Assembly (NCBI RefSeq): GCF_000973725.1
Contig: NZ_CP009621.1
Location: forward strand, 4,023,001 to 4,087,000
From: Pontibacter korlensis
Lineage (GTDB): Bacteria; Bacteroidota; Bacteroidia; Cytophagales; Hymenobacteraceae
DNA: 64,000 nt
Direction of reading: 5' to 3'
Shown: in pieces, positions 1 to 7,458 of the stretch
Layout of the letters: each line of letters starts with the position of its first letter
How positions within the stretch are numbered: position 1 is the stretch's first letter
Translations under genes and position numbers: made by a program
Notes under the pieces: generated by a model
What the model was told of the DNA's origin: nothing
The model's database searches: none
Seen by the model: only the letters and a program-made list of their open reading frames with translations

Positions 1-2
1 AC

Positions 3-242
3 CAGCTTAAACAAGTAAATAGGCAGGTGAATGAGGTGGAGAAAGAAGTACAGGTTCTGGAACAAAAGCTTGCGGCCCAGGAGAAGCACCTAGCAGACCC
101 ACAGGTATTCGGTGATATAGACAAGTTGCAGAAAGCAACCAAAGAGTTTGAAAGTATAAAAAATCAGCTGGATAAGAAGCAGGAAGAGTGGGAGAGCCTG
201 ATGATAGAAGCTGAAGAGCTTGAAACGAAGCTCGCTGATTAA
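3..242 (+). CDS. ABC-F type ATPase, C-terminal fragment (partial)
   Basis: The frame is open from the left window edge and stops at TAA 240-242. The roughly 79 visible residues are almost entirely charged coiled coil: a helix (EVEKEVQVLEQKLAA), a turn (LADPQVFGD), then a second helix ending in EEWESLMIEAEELETKLAD. This two-helix arm resembles the C-terminal domain of Uup/EttA-like ABC-F proteins, ribosome-associated or DNA-associated ATPases. The ATPase domains lie outside the window, so the family is inferred from the tail alone. The in-frame GTG at 27 is not a credible start, because the frame continues upstream. A transposon sits 61 bp past the stop, so the natural terminator may be displaced. 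Confidence 0.6.
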   Translation, partial: QLKQVNRQVNEVEKEVQVLEQKLAAQEKHLADPQVFGDIDKLQKATKEFESIKNQLDKKQEEWESLMIEAEELETKLAD

Positions 243-303
243 GTAGCAATATCATTTTTAGTGTACAAAGGCAATGGTACCTGATAATAGCAGGTGCCGT
301 TGC

Positions 304-1622
304 GGGAGTGTAATTTAAACTGTGTCATTTCCTTCTTTTCATTTACTGGCCCTGTTGGTGTACTGGTGTGAATCCCTACAGCAACAGGGCCATCTTTTGA
401 AGTGCGTCTCACTTCAAGTCCAGCGGCATCCTGTCGCCGAACCAGGTCGAGAGCTGCTGGGCTGTCTGGCTCCAGTTGGCTAGCGGCATCACCCACTTTT
501 TGCTGATGTTCTGATGGGATAAGTAAATCAGCTTCAGCAGGGCCATATCCGAGGGGAAGGCCCCCTTTGTCTTGGTCACCTTCCGCACCTGGCGGTGGAA
601 GCCCTCAATGGTGTTGGTGCTATAGATCAGACGCCGGATCGGCTCGGTGTACTTAAAGTACGTGCTCAGCTTGTCCCAGTTCCGCTGCCAGCTCTCAATG
701 ACCCTCGGGTACTTCTTGCCCCACTTCTCCTCCAGCTCCAATAGTCGCAGTTCGGCCAGTTCTTTAGTCTCTGCCCGGTATACGGGCTTCAGGTCGCGCA
801 TGAACTCCTTCTGATCCTTAGAGCCCGCGTACTTGCTGCTGCTGCGGATTTGGCGGGCAATGCAACTCTGTACTTCAGCCTGAGGATAAACACTGCTGAT
901 GGCCTCGGCAAAGCCCTTGAGGTTGTCAATGCAGGCAATGAGCATGTCGGCTGCGCCTCGCTGCTGCAGGTCGGTGAGCACCGAGAGCCAGAAGGTGGCT
1001 CCCTTGCTTTCCGGTACGTACACGCCCAGCAGCTCTTTGTGACCTGGCGGTCAATGCGAGAGGATGTTGTGGACGGCTTTCGAGACGGTGCGCCCTTCCT
1101 GCCGCACCTTGTCGTGCATGGCATCCAGCCAGACAATGCAGTAGAGCGGGTCCAGCGCTCTGGCCTGCCACTCTTTTACCTGGGGCACGATCTTCTCCGT
1201 GAGGGCCGCCAGGGTGTCATGGGAGATGTCCATGTCATACATCTGCTTCAGGTGCGAAGAGATGTCCCGCAGGCTCATCCCCAGGCCGTACATGCTTGAG
1301 TATGCGGGGCTCCAGGTTCTCGGCCAGCACGGTTTCCCGCTTCTTGATGATCTGCGGCTCGAAGCTTGCCGTTGCGCCGGTTGCCCTTCGCTCGCTGCTC
1401 TTCCGACAGGTGCAGGGCCATCTCCGCATCCAGGGCGGCTTCTAAGAAGTGTTTTAATAGGGGCCAAGCGCGCCGTCTTTACCGAAGGTGGGTTTGCCGC
1501 TCCGGAACTCCTCCAGGAACTGGCGCTTGATCTTCTCCAGATCCAGCTCGTTTTTCTCTTCCATATTGACTGTGTTAAAGGTAATACTGCTAATCCTTTG
1601 ACACAGTTTGTTTTACAGACTC
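304..1622 (-). mobile_element. IS256-family insertion sequence, decayed copy
   Basis: The two ends carry imperfect inverted repeats of about 24 bp. The end at 304 begins GGGAGTGTAATTTAAACTGT, and the end at 1622 read inward begins GAGTCTGTAAAACAAACTGT. Identical 8-bp target duplications GCCGTTGC flank it at 296-303 and 1623-1630, as expected for IS256-type transposition. The element is 1319 bp, against 1390 bp for the intact relative at 46823-48212. Most of the difference is a deletion inside the transposase. Preserved target duplications with a wrecked gene suggest decay in place after a normal insertion. Confidence 0.88.
409..1564 (-). pseudogene. IS256-family transposase, frameshifted and deleted
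   Basis: This is the degenerate counterpart of the 407-residue transposase at 46881-48104. The start ATG (1562-1564) and the stop (409-411) are both recognisable. The reading frame breaks into at least three pieces: the N-terminal part, a middle part with MYGLGMSLRDIS and IVWLDAMHDKVRQEG, and a C-terminal part from MYVPESKGATFW to DRMPLDLK. Roughly 50 bp between GNRRNGK and SFEPQII are missing, and single-base indels separate the other pieces. The DDE residues are split over different frames, so no active enzyme is expected. Base composition is visibly more GC-rich than the flanking genes. Confidence 0.88.
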
Positions 1623-1756
1623 GCCGTTGCTTTTTTGCTTTTCTTAAAGCTTATTTACTTTATTGCATCAATAGTTTCTCTGCTCTAAGATTTACAGTTT
1701 TTAACAATCAATGTGTTGATTGTTAAATTTTTTTCTGCAATTGCTTAATCTATGAC

Positions 1757-3589
1757 TTAAGGTTTGTTCTTGTAGATGCATATACTTAGAGGGGGCAAAG
1801 TAATGGATGTGCCTCTTTCAGGTTCTTCAGGCAAAGTGACAGCCTCTGCTTTCTCCTCGATCCACTGTTCATCCTTGGAACTAAGTATAAGCTTATAGCT
1901 GCTATCAATATCTGGAAATTGGTACTGTAGTGTATGTTCGCTAAGGTTAAACAGGCAAAAGAGCTTTTGATTCTGCTGCTCACTCTGTCGCTTAAGTATG
2001 AAAGATTCTTTCCCCAGCGGTTCTGCCTGAATATTATCTTTATCAAAGTTCTGCAGTGCCGGTTCTGATTTGCGCAGGCTGATTAGTTTCTGATACCATC
2101 TTAGCAGTACCTGATGCTTTCCGCTGCTACGTTTCTGCCATTGGAGCTTAGATTTCTCAAAAGTTTTCTCATCCTGTGGGTTTGGTGGCTCGCCTTCCCA
2201 CTTGTACCCTGAAAATTCCTCTTTACGACCTTTTTGTACGGCTTCGATTAATTCCTTGTCAGTATGGCTAACGAAGTATAAAAAAGGATTTTCTTCACCA
2301 TACTCTTCGCCCATAAACAGCATCGGTATGTAAGGCGATAGCAGGAGTGCAGCAGCAGAAAGCTTCAAGCGCTCAAAGTCTACCAAAGTACTCATCCTTT
2401 CGCCATTGATGCGGTTGCCAATCTGATCGTGGTTTTGGGTGAAAGCCACAAAGCAATCACCCTTTACATGGCGCGAAGATGTACCAAAGGTCTTTTTCCT
2501 GAATTCAACATGCTCTCCAGTATGTACAAAGCCCTCTTTATAAGCTTTGGTTAGCTGCTCAATTTTGCCGAAATCCACGTAAAATTTCTGTCCTTTCCTG
2601 TCTAGCAGCACATAGAGGGCATGGTGGAAGTCGTCCAGCCACTGTGCATCAAATCCAAAGCCGCCGCTTTCTGCCTGTTGCACTACCCTGGGACTGTTCA
2701 GGTCACTTTCAGCAATCAGGTAAAAAGGTTTATCCATGCTTCCCACCTCCTGCCTGAATAGCTCCCATATGGATATTGCGCTCTGATCGAAGATGGTGTG
2801 AATAGCATCCAGGCGAAGTCCATCAACATGGTAGTGCTCCTGCCAAAACCTTGGGTTCTGAGAAATATAGTCTCGCACGCCGTCGCTATACTCGCCATCA
2901 TAGTTAACGGCCTTTCCCCAGGGAGTTTTATACTTATCTGTAAAGTATGGCCCGTACTTTTCGAGATAATTGCCTTCTGGCCCCAAGTGATTGTACACTA
3001 CGTCTAACAGTACGGCTATACCTGTGCTATGACAGGCATTGACTAGCTTCTTTAGTGCTGTAGGACCACCATAGGTATTTTGCACTGCATAAGGATATAC
3101 ACCATCATAGCCCCAGTTCCTGTTGCCGGGGAACTGCGCTACCGGCAATAACTCTATAGCGTTTACTCCGGTCTCTTTCAGCTCCTCCAAGCGCGGAATT
3201 ATTGCTTCAAAGGTGCCTTCTGGTGTAAAGGTGCCGACATGCAGTTCATAAATTACCATTTCCGACAAGGGAATATTCTGCCAATTCCCGTCGGTCCATT
3301 CAAAACTTGAGTGGTCTACAACTTCTGATGGACCGTGTACACCCTCTGGTTGGTAACAGGATGCAGGATCGGGAAAGCCTTCTTTGCCAGTACCTGGGAC
3401 AAAACGGTATCTGGCTCCTGGTTTTATGTCGGTAACTTCAACTGTAAAATACCACCAATCTTCCTGATGCATCTCTACTTCCTGCTCTTCGGGGTGCAGT
3501 AGGAGTAAAGAGACCTTTTCTTTCAGTGGAGCCCACACAGTAAAGCGGCAGCGTCCCGAACCTAAGTAGGCTGCTCCAATTGTCTTCAT
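1757..3589 (-). CDS. treZ: Malto-oligosyltrehalose trehalohydrolase
   Basis: Cytoplasmic GH13 enzyme that releases trehalose from maltooligosyl-trehalose, the second step of the TreY/TreZ route. The 610 residues match the family length. An N-terminal beta-sandwich (about 1-95) precedes MVIYELHVGTFTPEGTF, a signature of TreZ and branching enzymes. Catalytic-barrel motifs follow: DVVYNH (about 196-201), the nucleophile Asp261 in DGLRLDAIHTI, acid/base Glu294 in LIAESD, and Asp388 in TQNHDQIGNR. There is no signal peptide. It starts 37 bp after the stop of the alpha-glucosidase gene, so the two are probably one operon. The TreY partner is not in the window. The third possibility, a glycogen-branching enzyme, fits less well because of the short N-terminus. 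Confidence 0.9.
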   Translation of the reverse strand: MKTIGAAYLGSGRCRFTVWAPLKEKVSLLLLHPEEQEVEMHQEDWWYFTVEVTDIKPGARYRFVPGTGKEGFPDPASCYQPEGVHGPSEVVDHSSFEWTDGNWQNIPLSEMVIYELHVGTFTPEGTFEAIIPRLEELKETGVNAIELLPVAQFPGNRNWGYDGVYPYAVQNTYGGPTALKKLVNACHSTGIAVLLDVVYNHLGPEGNYLEKYGPYFTDKYKTPWGKAVNYDGEYSDGVRDYISQNPRFWQEHYHVDGLRLDAIHTIFDQSAISIWELFRQEVGSMDKPFYLIAESDLNSPRVVQQAESGGFGFDAQWLDDFHHALYVLLDRKGQKFYVDFGKIEQLTKAYKEGFVHTGEHVEFRKKTFGTSSRHVKGDCFVAFTQNHDQIGNRINGERMSTLVDFERLKLSAAALLLSPYIPMLFMGEEYGEENPFLYFVSHTDKELIEAVQKGRKEEFSGYKWEGEPPNPQDEKTFEKSKLQWQKRSSGKHQVLLRWYQKLISLRKSEPALQNFDKDNIQAEPLGKESFILKRQSEQQNQKLFCLFNLSEHTLQYQFPDIDSSYKLILSSKDEQWIEEKAEAVTLPEEPERGTSITLPPLSICIYKNKP

Positions 3590-3626
3590 TGGGAGGTATA
3601 TTTAAAGTATAACCTTTACAGAAAGC

Positions 3627-5228
3627 TTAGTCCAGTTCGATCAAAATACCCTCATCACCATAAAGGCTAATATTTGCTTCTATAGTTTTACCTTCGCGCT
3701 CAGGTGAGGTGGCCAGTACAATTGTCCCTTTGTACTCTTGCGTGTTAAGTCTGAAAATACATGGCTTATGGCTCAGGTTTAGCACCACCAAGTATTTTTT
3801 GCTTTCGGTTTTACGGATAAATGCTAAAAGTGACCCGTTGGTTACAACTGGCTCATAATCTCCTATGTGAAGCGCAGGTTCCTGCTTGCGAAGCTGTAAT
3901 ATTCGCCTGTAAAAGGAGAGCATAGAGTATGTGTCCTCTCTTTGCGCCTCCACATTTATCCGCTGGAAATTGTATGGCAGTGGAAGCCAGGGCTCGCCGG
4001 TTGTAAAGCCCGCATTGTTGCTGCTGTCCCACTGCATAGGCGTGCGCGCAGGATCACGGCTTAGGTCTTTGTCGGGCATATTCAGGCCTTGTGGGTCCTG
4101 TACTTTATCCGGTGGAATAGGCACATCTCGCATTCCAATTTCATCGCCATAGTATAAGGTAGGTGTGCCACGTAGGGTAAGGAGTAACATACCAGCCACC
4201 TTTGCTTGAGCTTGCCCTACACGGCTGGTAATACGTGGCTGGTCATGGTTTCCTATTACCCAGTTTGGCCATCCTCCCTCTGGCAGAGCACCTTCGTACT
4301 CGCTGATATGCGAACTTAGTTTGTGCGCGTCCCAGTCAAGTGTTATCAACGAGAAGTTAAAAGGCAAGTGTGCTCCTTTGTTGTTCGTGCCATAATAGAT
4401 TATTAGGCGGTGCACAGGCAGATATATTTCACCGATCAAAACACGCGCTTTGTAGGCATCAGTCACTTTTCGCATCTTGGATACGATATCATGTATCTCT
4501 GGCTGGTCGGTAGAGTATGCAGGTATCAATTGTTCATAGGTAGCCTGGTGTGGCTTGTAATCGGGGTTAGAAGGGTTGTCTCGCAGCTTTTCATCCTTAA
4601 TCATGTGCCACATTACGTCTACTCTAAAGCCGTCTACACCCTTGTCGAGCCAGAAGCGCATTACATCAAACATGGCTTGCTGTACCTCTGGGTTGCGCCA
4701 GTTCAGGTCGGGTTGCTCCTTTAAAAAGGCGTGGTAATAGTACTGCTGAGTTTTTTCATCCCATTCCCATCCGCTGCCGCCAAATACGCTCAGCCAATTA
4801 GTAGGCTCAGAGCCATCTTCCTTAGCATCATGCCAAATGTACCAGTCGCGCTTTGGGTTGTTTTTTGAAGAGCGGGACTCCAGGAACCACGGGTGCTGAT
4901 CTGAGGTATGATTAGGAACCAGGTCTAGTATTAGCTTCATGTCACGCTTATGCACTTCCTGTATTAGTTGGTCAAAGTCATCAAGCGTTCCGAAGAGGGG
5001 ATGGATATCACAGTAATCAGATATGTCGTAGCCGAAGTCTGCCATGGGAGAGGGATATATTGGGGATATCCATACAGCAGTGACACCAAGCCACTCCAGG
5101 TAGTCTAACCGGCTGATGATACCCTGCAAATCTCCAATGCCGTCTCCATTAGAATCCTGAAAGGAGCGGGGGTATATCTGATAAATTGTGCCTGACTGCC
5201 ACCAAAGGTACTGCTGTTCTTGCTTCAT
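3627..5228 (-). CDS. GH13 alpha-glucosidase / oligo-1,6-glucosidase-like
   Basis: Cytoplasmic enzyme predicted to hydrolyse terminal alpha-glucosidic bonds of short maltodextrins. The start MKQEQQYLWWQSGTIYQIYP and the run RSFQDSNGDGIGDLQGI are hallmarks of the oligo-1,6-glucosidase/alpha-glucosidase group. Visible catalytic motifs are DLVPNHTS (102-109), nucleophile Asp204 in DGFRVDVMWH, acid/base Glu267 in LIGEIYLP, and Asp329 in IGNHDQPR. The length of 533 residues is normal. No signal peptide is seen. It is the promoter-proximal gene of a pair with treZ. A TACCTTTG box ends only four bases before the ATG, which suggests a very short or absent leader. Trehalose synthase is a less likely alternative. 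Confidence 0.88.
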   Translation of the reverse strand: MKQEQQYLWWQSGTIYQIYPRSFQDSNGDGIGDLQGIISRLDYLEWLGVTAVWISPIYPSPMADFGYDISDYCDIHPLFGTLDDFDQLIQEVHKRDMKLILDLVPNHTSDQHPWFLESRSSKNNPKRDWYIWHDAKEDGSEPTNWLSVFGGSGWEWDEKTQQYYYHAFLKEQPDLNWRNPEVQQAMFDVMRFWLDKGVDGFRVDVMWHMIKDEKLRDNPSNPDYKPHQATYEQLIPAYSTDQPEIHDIVSKMRKVTDAYKARVLIGEIYLPVHRLIIYYGTNNKGAHLPFNFSLITLDWDAHKLSSHISEYEGALPEGGWPNWVIGNHDQPRITSRVGQAQAKVAGMLLLTLRGTPTLYYGDEIGMRDVPIPPDKVQDPQGLNMPDKDLSRDPARTPMQWDSSNNAGFTTGEPWLPLPYNFQRINVEAQREDTYSMLSFYRRILQLRKQEPALHIGDYEPVVTNGSLLAFIRKTESKKYLVVLNLSHKPCIFRLNTQEYKGTIVLATSPEREGKTIEANISLYGDEGILIELD

Positions 5229-5232
5229 AGTT

Positions 5233-5240
5233 CAAAGGTA
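5233..5240 (-). promoter_or_regulatory. -7 promoter box TACCTTTG close to a start codon
   Basis: Read on the minus strand this is TACCTTTG, a perfect match to the Bacteroidota TAnnTTTG box. It ends four bases before the ATG of the alpha-glucosidase gene. No clear TTTG lies at the usual distance upstream. If used, transcription would begin at or within a few bases of the start codon. Confidence 0.45.
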
Positions 5241-5613
5241 TATAGCTCGCATTTGTTTAGTTAGCTATCTACGCAAGCAGGCTTATGGAGATATCATTCT
5301 AGGAAATAAGCACACCGCTCAGGTTTCTGATGCTGCTTTATCTGATACAGTCAATTTTCTTCAAGTAGTAAGTTAACATAGGGTGCATCCGGATTGAGAT
5401 GCAGTACCAACCTAAGAGAAGGTTTTAGTAAAGGTGGCAGTGCCGCCTGTAGTAGTAAGTAACACAGGTGAGTAGGATGGTTTTTGTGTGCAAGTGAAGA
5501 AATAACCAAAAATATTTTTATTGCAATTCTAAGGCTAATACTTCAGGCAAGCTCAAAAAAACAAGCATTTATTGTACTTTGTATTTTGTTGTTGTAATGT
5601 AGAAAAATACTTA

Positions 5614-5643
5614 TTTGCATTGATTTATATCTTCATATATTTG
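5614..5643 (+). promoter_or_regulatory. Bacteroidota-type promoter, TTTG-N18-TATATTTG
   Basis: TTTG at 5614-5617 and TATATTTG at 5636-5643 are separated by 18 bases, close to the -33/-7 consensus of this phylum. The next plus-strand gene is the small lipoprotein at 5742. Confidence 0.6.
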
Positions 5644-5656
5644 CATTTACAAATAA

Positions 5657-5686
5657 GGCCCTCATTTATACCAAGGGCTCTTTTTT
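5657..5686 (+). terminator. Terminator-like hairpin in a leader (possible attenuator)
   Basis: GCCCT (5658-5662) pairs with AGGGC (5674-5678) around an 11-base loop, extended by one G-U pair, and is followed by six T. It lies only about 14 bases past the -7 box at 5636-5643 and upstream of the lipoprotein gene, so it could abort most transcripts. Confidence 0.4.
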
Positions 5687-5741
5687 ACTTCTTTTAAGTC
5701 AGAAATAACAGCTAAACACATAAACAACAAATTATTATTTT

Positions 5742-5891
5742 ATGAAAACACTTTTACCAAAGCTTCTTCTTTTTGTACTGGCAGTAGTTGTTTTTTCATC
5801 TTGCCGGCAGACTTACTGTGCAGCATATGCCAGCCACAAAGATAAGCCATTGCATAAGGCAACTTTTCTGAAAGACCACGCTCGCAGATAG
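5742..5891 (+). CDS. Small predicted lipoprotein (49 residues)
   Basis: The frame runs from ATG 5742 to TAG 5889-5891. It begins MKTLLPKLLLFVLAVVVFSS, followed directly by Cys-Arg-Gln, which is a classical type II signal peptide with lipobox FSSC. The mature part is only about 29 residues, basic, with one further Cys (TYC) and several His and Lys. A well-placed promoter lies upstream, and a perfect inverted repeat follows, so the gene is flanked as a unit of its own. The function is not recognised. Small lysis-like or entericidin-like lipoproteins have this overall build, but no specific family can be claimed. Confidence 0.6.
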   Translation: MKTLLPKLLLFVLAVVVFSSCRQTYCAAYASHKDKPLHKATFLKDHARR

Positions 5892-5944
5892 TAGCCAAAG
5901 CGAATAGGGTAGACGCGTTTTCCCTTGGGGGAGGGACTAACACA

Positions 5945-5988
5945 CATAAAGAAGGAGCCGAACACTAGTGTTCGGCTCCTTCTTTATG
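5945..5988. terminator. Bidirectional terminator, perfect 44-bp palindrome
   Basis: The 44 bases from CATAAAGAAGG to CCTTCTTTATG are a perfect palindrome centred on CACTAGTG. It lies between the plus-strand small lipoprotein gene and the convergent minus-strand gene at 6038, where it can serve both. Confidence 0.75.
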
Positions 5989-6037
5989 CCCTTTGAAGAG
6001 AGTAAAGCTGCTAACTTACACGGGTGTTTGGAAGAAC

Positions 6038-6430
6038 TTAGCTAAAGTCTTCTTTTGTAATATTAAGATTACTTTTGGGGGTGCCGCTTATACTTTTGTT
6101 TAACCTTGTTTCCTCAACCTGCTCTAAATGCCTTACAAGCTTCATTGTAAGGTTGATGATGTCTTTGTCTGGTTGGTAAACTTGTTCATCTGGTTCTTTG
6201 GAGCCTGTTGGTCTAATCTTATTGTGCAGCACCTTTAGGTAAGTAATATAGTTGTCTACTTTACTGCCTAGTAACTTGTAGAAGTCAGGGCTTTCTACGG
6301 CCTGGTCTAAGAACCCAACTTTTTGATTTTCTGCCATCCTGATTTCGTGGTATATCATTTGGGCAGCCTCTTCTTTAGATTGTGCTGTATGGTGTAGTCT
6401 TTCTAAAAACTGGTTGATTTCAAACTGCAT
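6038..6430 (-). CDS. Hypothetical protein, helical (130 residues)
   Basis: I do not recognise a family. The protein begins MQFEINQFLERLHHTAQSKE and is predicted mostly alpha-helical, with hydrophobic positions spaced as in amphipathic helices and no signal peptide or membrane segment. The C-terminal 20 residues are polar (NKSISGTPKSNLNITKEDFS) and likely flexible. It stands alone between a palindromic terminator and the tRNA-Met gene. It looks like a real gene because of its codon use and the convergent terminator just beyond its stop. Confidence 0.6.
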   Translation of the reverse strand: MQFEINQFLERLHHTAQSKEEAAQMIYHEIRMAENQKVGFLDQAVESPDFYKLLGSKVDNYITYLKVLHNKIRPTGSKEPDEQVYQPDKDIINLTMKLVRHLEQVEETRLNKSISGTPKSNLNITKEDFS

Positions 6431-6703
6431 ATAGTATGGCTAAAGCTTCTGTCTGGAAGACACTATATACTACAAAAGAAATAATCCCTTTGTTCAACCA
6501 GCCTGTAAAAAGCTCGTTCGTGCTTGGTGGGACAGTATGACCAGCTGAACTTTCTAAGGCTATGAATGAAGAGGGTTGTTTGGTGTAACGTGGCTATAGA
6601 ACTACTTTCTATCACAAATAGATAAGCATACATCGAGGGGCGAAATCAGAGGCTGGTGAGCTGTTCAAGAAACTGCTTTGCTATTAGGTGCAGCTTAGAA
6701 AGC
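6431..6703. other. Intergenic region, no gene seen
   Basis: Between the hypothetical gene and the terminator of tRNA-Met. No reading frame, repeat or hairpin worth naming was found in it. Confidence 0.4.
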
Positions 6704-6739
6704 AAAAAGGCTTGCAGATTTACATCTACAAGCCTTTTT
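6704..6739 (-). terminator. Terminator of the tRNA-Met transcript
   Basis: AAAAAGGCTTG (6704-6714) pairs with CAAGCCTTTTT (6729-6739). Read on the minus strand it follows the tRNA by seven bases and ends in a T run. Confidence 0.7.
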
Positions 6740-6745
6740 CGTTAG

Positions 6746-6819
6746 TAGCGGGGAGCAGAATCGAACTGCCGACCTCAGGGTTATGAATCCTGCGCTCTAA
6801 CCATCTGAGCTACCCCGCC
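6746..6819 (-). tRNA. tRNA-Met (anticodon CAT)
   Basis: The minus strand reads GGCGGGGTAGCTCAGATGG at its 5' end and CCCCGCTA at its 3' end. The seven-base acceptor stem pairs (first pair G-U). The D arm carries GCTCAGATGGTTAGAGC, the anticodon loop is TTCATAA with anticodon CAT, and the T loop is TTCGATT. The CCA is not encoded. The acceptor begins with a G-U rather than a C-A mismatch, and the anticodon stem lacks three consecutive G-C pairs, so this is more like an elongator than an initiator. An ileucine-type tRNA with modified C34 cannot be excluded by eye. Confidence 0.92.
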
Positions 6820-6830
6820 GAATTGTGGTG

Positions 6831-6863
6831 CAAATATAGCTGAAAGGTTTTTGAATATGCAAG
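6831..6863 (-). promoter_or_regulatory. Promoter of tRNA-Met
   Basis: On the minus strand CTTGC precedes TATATTTG (6838-6831) by about 21 bases. The box ends 11 bases before the tRNA 5' end, a normal distance for a stable RNA start. Confidence 0.55.
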
Positions 6864-6953
6864 CATCTTGTCTAAAAAAAAATATTTTGTTTTTCAGATA
6901 TACATACTTTGAAGAATTAATACTATACTTACTCAGACACTTACAATATCCCT

Positions 6954-7358
6954 ATGACGAGAGAGACGAAGCTGAAATTTGTGCGCGAGTATCCAATAAA
7001 CGCCTCCGCTAAGCTGCTTTACCCTTACCTGAGCACACCAGGTGGCCTTGCGCAATGGTTCTGCGACGATGCAAGAGTGGATGAGAGCAATATCTTCAAC
7101 TTCATCTGGGATGGTCGTAACCACTACGCCGAGATGACAGGGCATCGCACCAACAGGTCTGTTCGCTTTCTTTTCCTGAACGAGAACAAAAAGCATACGC
7201 CTGACGGACCTTACATCGACTTCATAATCGAGTCCAGCGAGCTAACGCAGGAGCAGTTTCTGAAAGTGGTTGACTATTCTAACGAAGATGATGAGGAGGA
7301 ATTGGAAGAACTGTGGGATAATTTGCTGCAAAATCTGCGGGAATTAGTAGGAGGGTAG
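6954..7358 (+). CDS. START-like domain protein (AHSA1/SRPBCC fold)
   Basis: A 134-residue cytoplasmic protein. The N-terminus KLKFVREYPINASAKLLYPY, followed by LSTPGGLAQWFCDDA, is the pattern of Bacteroidota START-like proteins: an initial beta strand, an 'I.AS...LY..LSTP.GL..WF' helix, then strands with FIWDG and RFLFLN. The C-terminal third is acidic (EDDEEELEELWDNLLQNL), a probable long helix. The family binds hydrophobic ligands in a helix-grip cavity, but no ligand is known for this branch. It lies just upstream of the LptF/G-type permease gene. Confidence in the fold is fair; the role is unknown. Confidence 0.7.
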   Translation: MTRETKLKFVREYPINASAKLLYPYLSTPGGLAQWFCDDARVDESNIFNFIWDGRNHYAEMTGHRTNRSVRFLFLNENKKHTPDGPYIDFIIESSELTQEQFLKVVDYSNEDDEEELEELWDNLLQNLRELVGG

Positions 7359-7379
7359 CTAGTTTGCAGGAGTAAAGCG

Positions 7380-7387
7380 TATCTTTG
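7380..7387 (+). promoter_or_regulatory. -7 promoter box TATCTTTG
   Basis: A perfect TAnnTTTG match 71 bases before the start codon of the permease gene. A TTTG occurs at 7363-7366 but is only 13 bases away, shorter than usual. Confidence 0.45.
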
Positions 7388-7458
7388 CACGGTAATTGCT
7401 GACAATAGTCAGAGAAAGGCAGCAAATTATTTAGAGTAGCTGCCCACAGTTTTTGCGC

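Larger units (their letters stand above)
5229..5741. other. Intergenic region between alpha-glucosidase and small lipoprotein genes
   Basis: About 510 bp without a convincing gene of ordinary length. It holds the putative promoter of the minus-strand sugar operon at its left edge, and a good plus-strand promoter followed by a terminator-like hairpin at its right side. Nothing else stands out. Confidence 0.5.

Noticed and set aside
850..1299. Long plus-strand frames across the decayed IS256 element
   Set aside because: They are antisense shadows of the GC-rich transposase; the minus-strand pieces align with the intact transposase at 46881.
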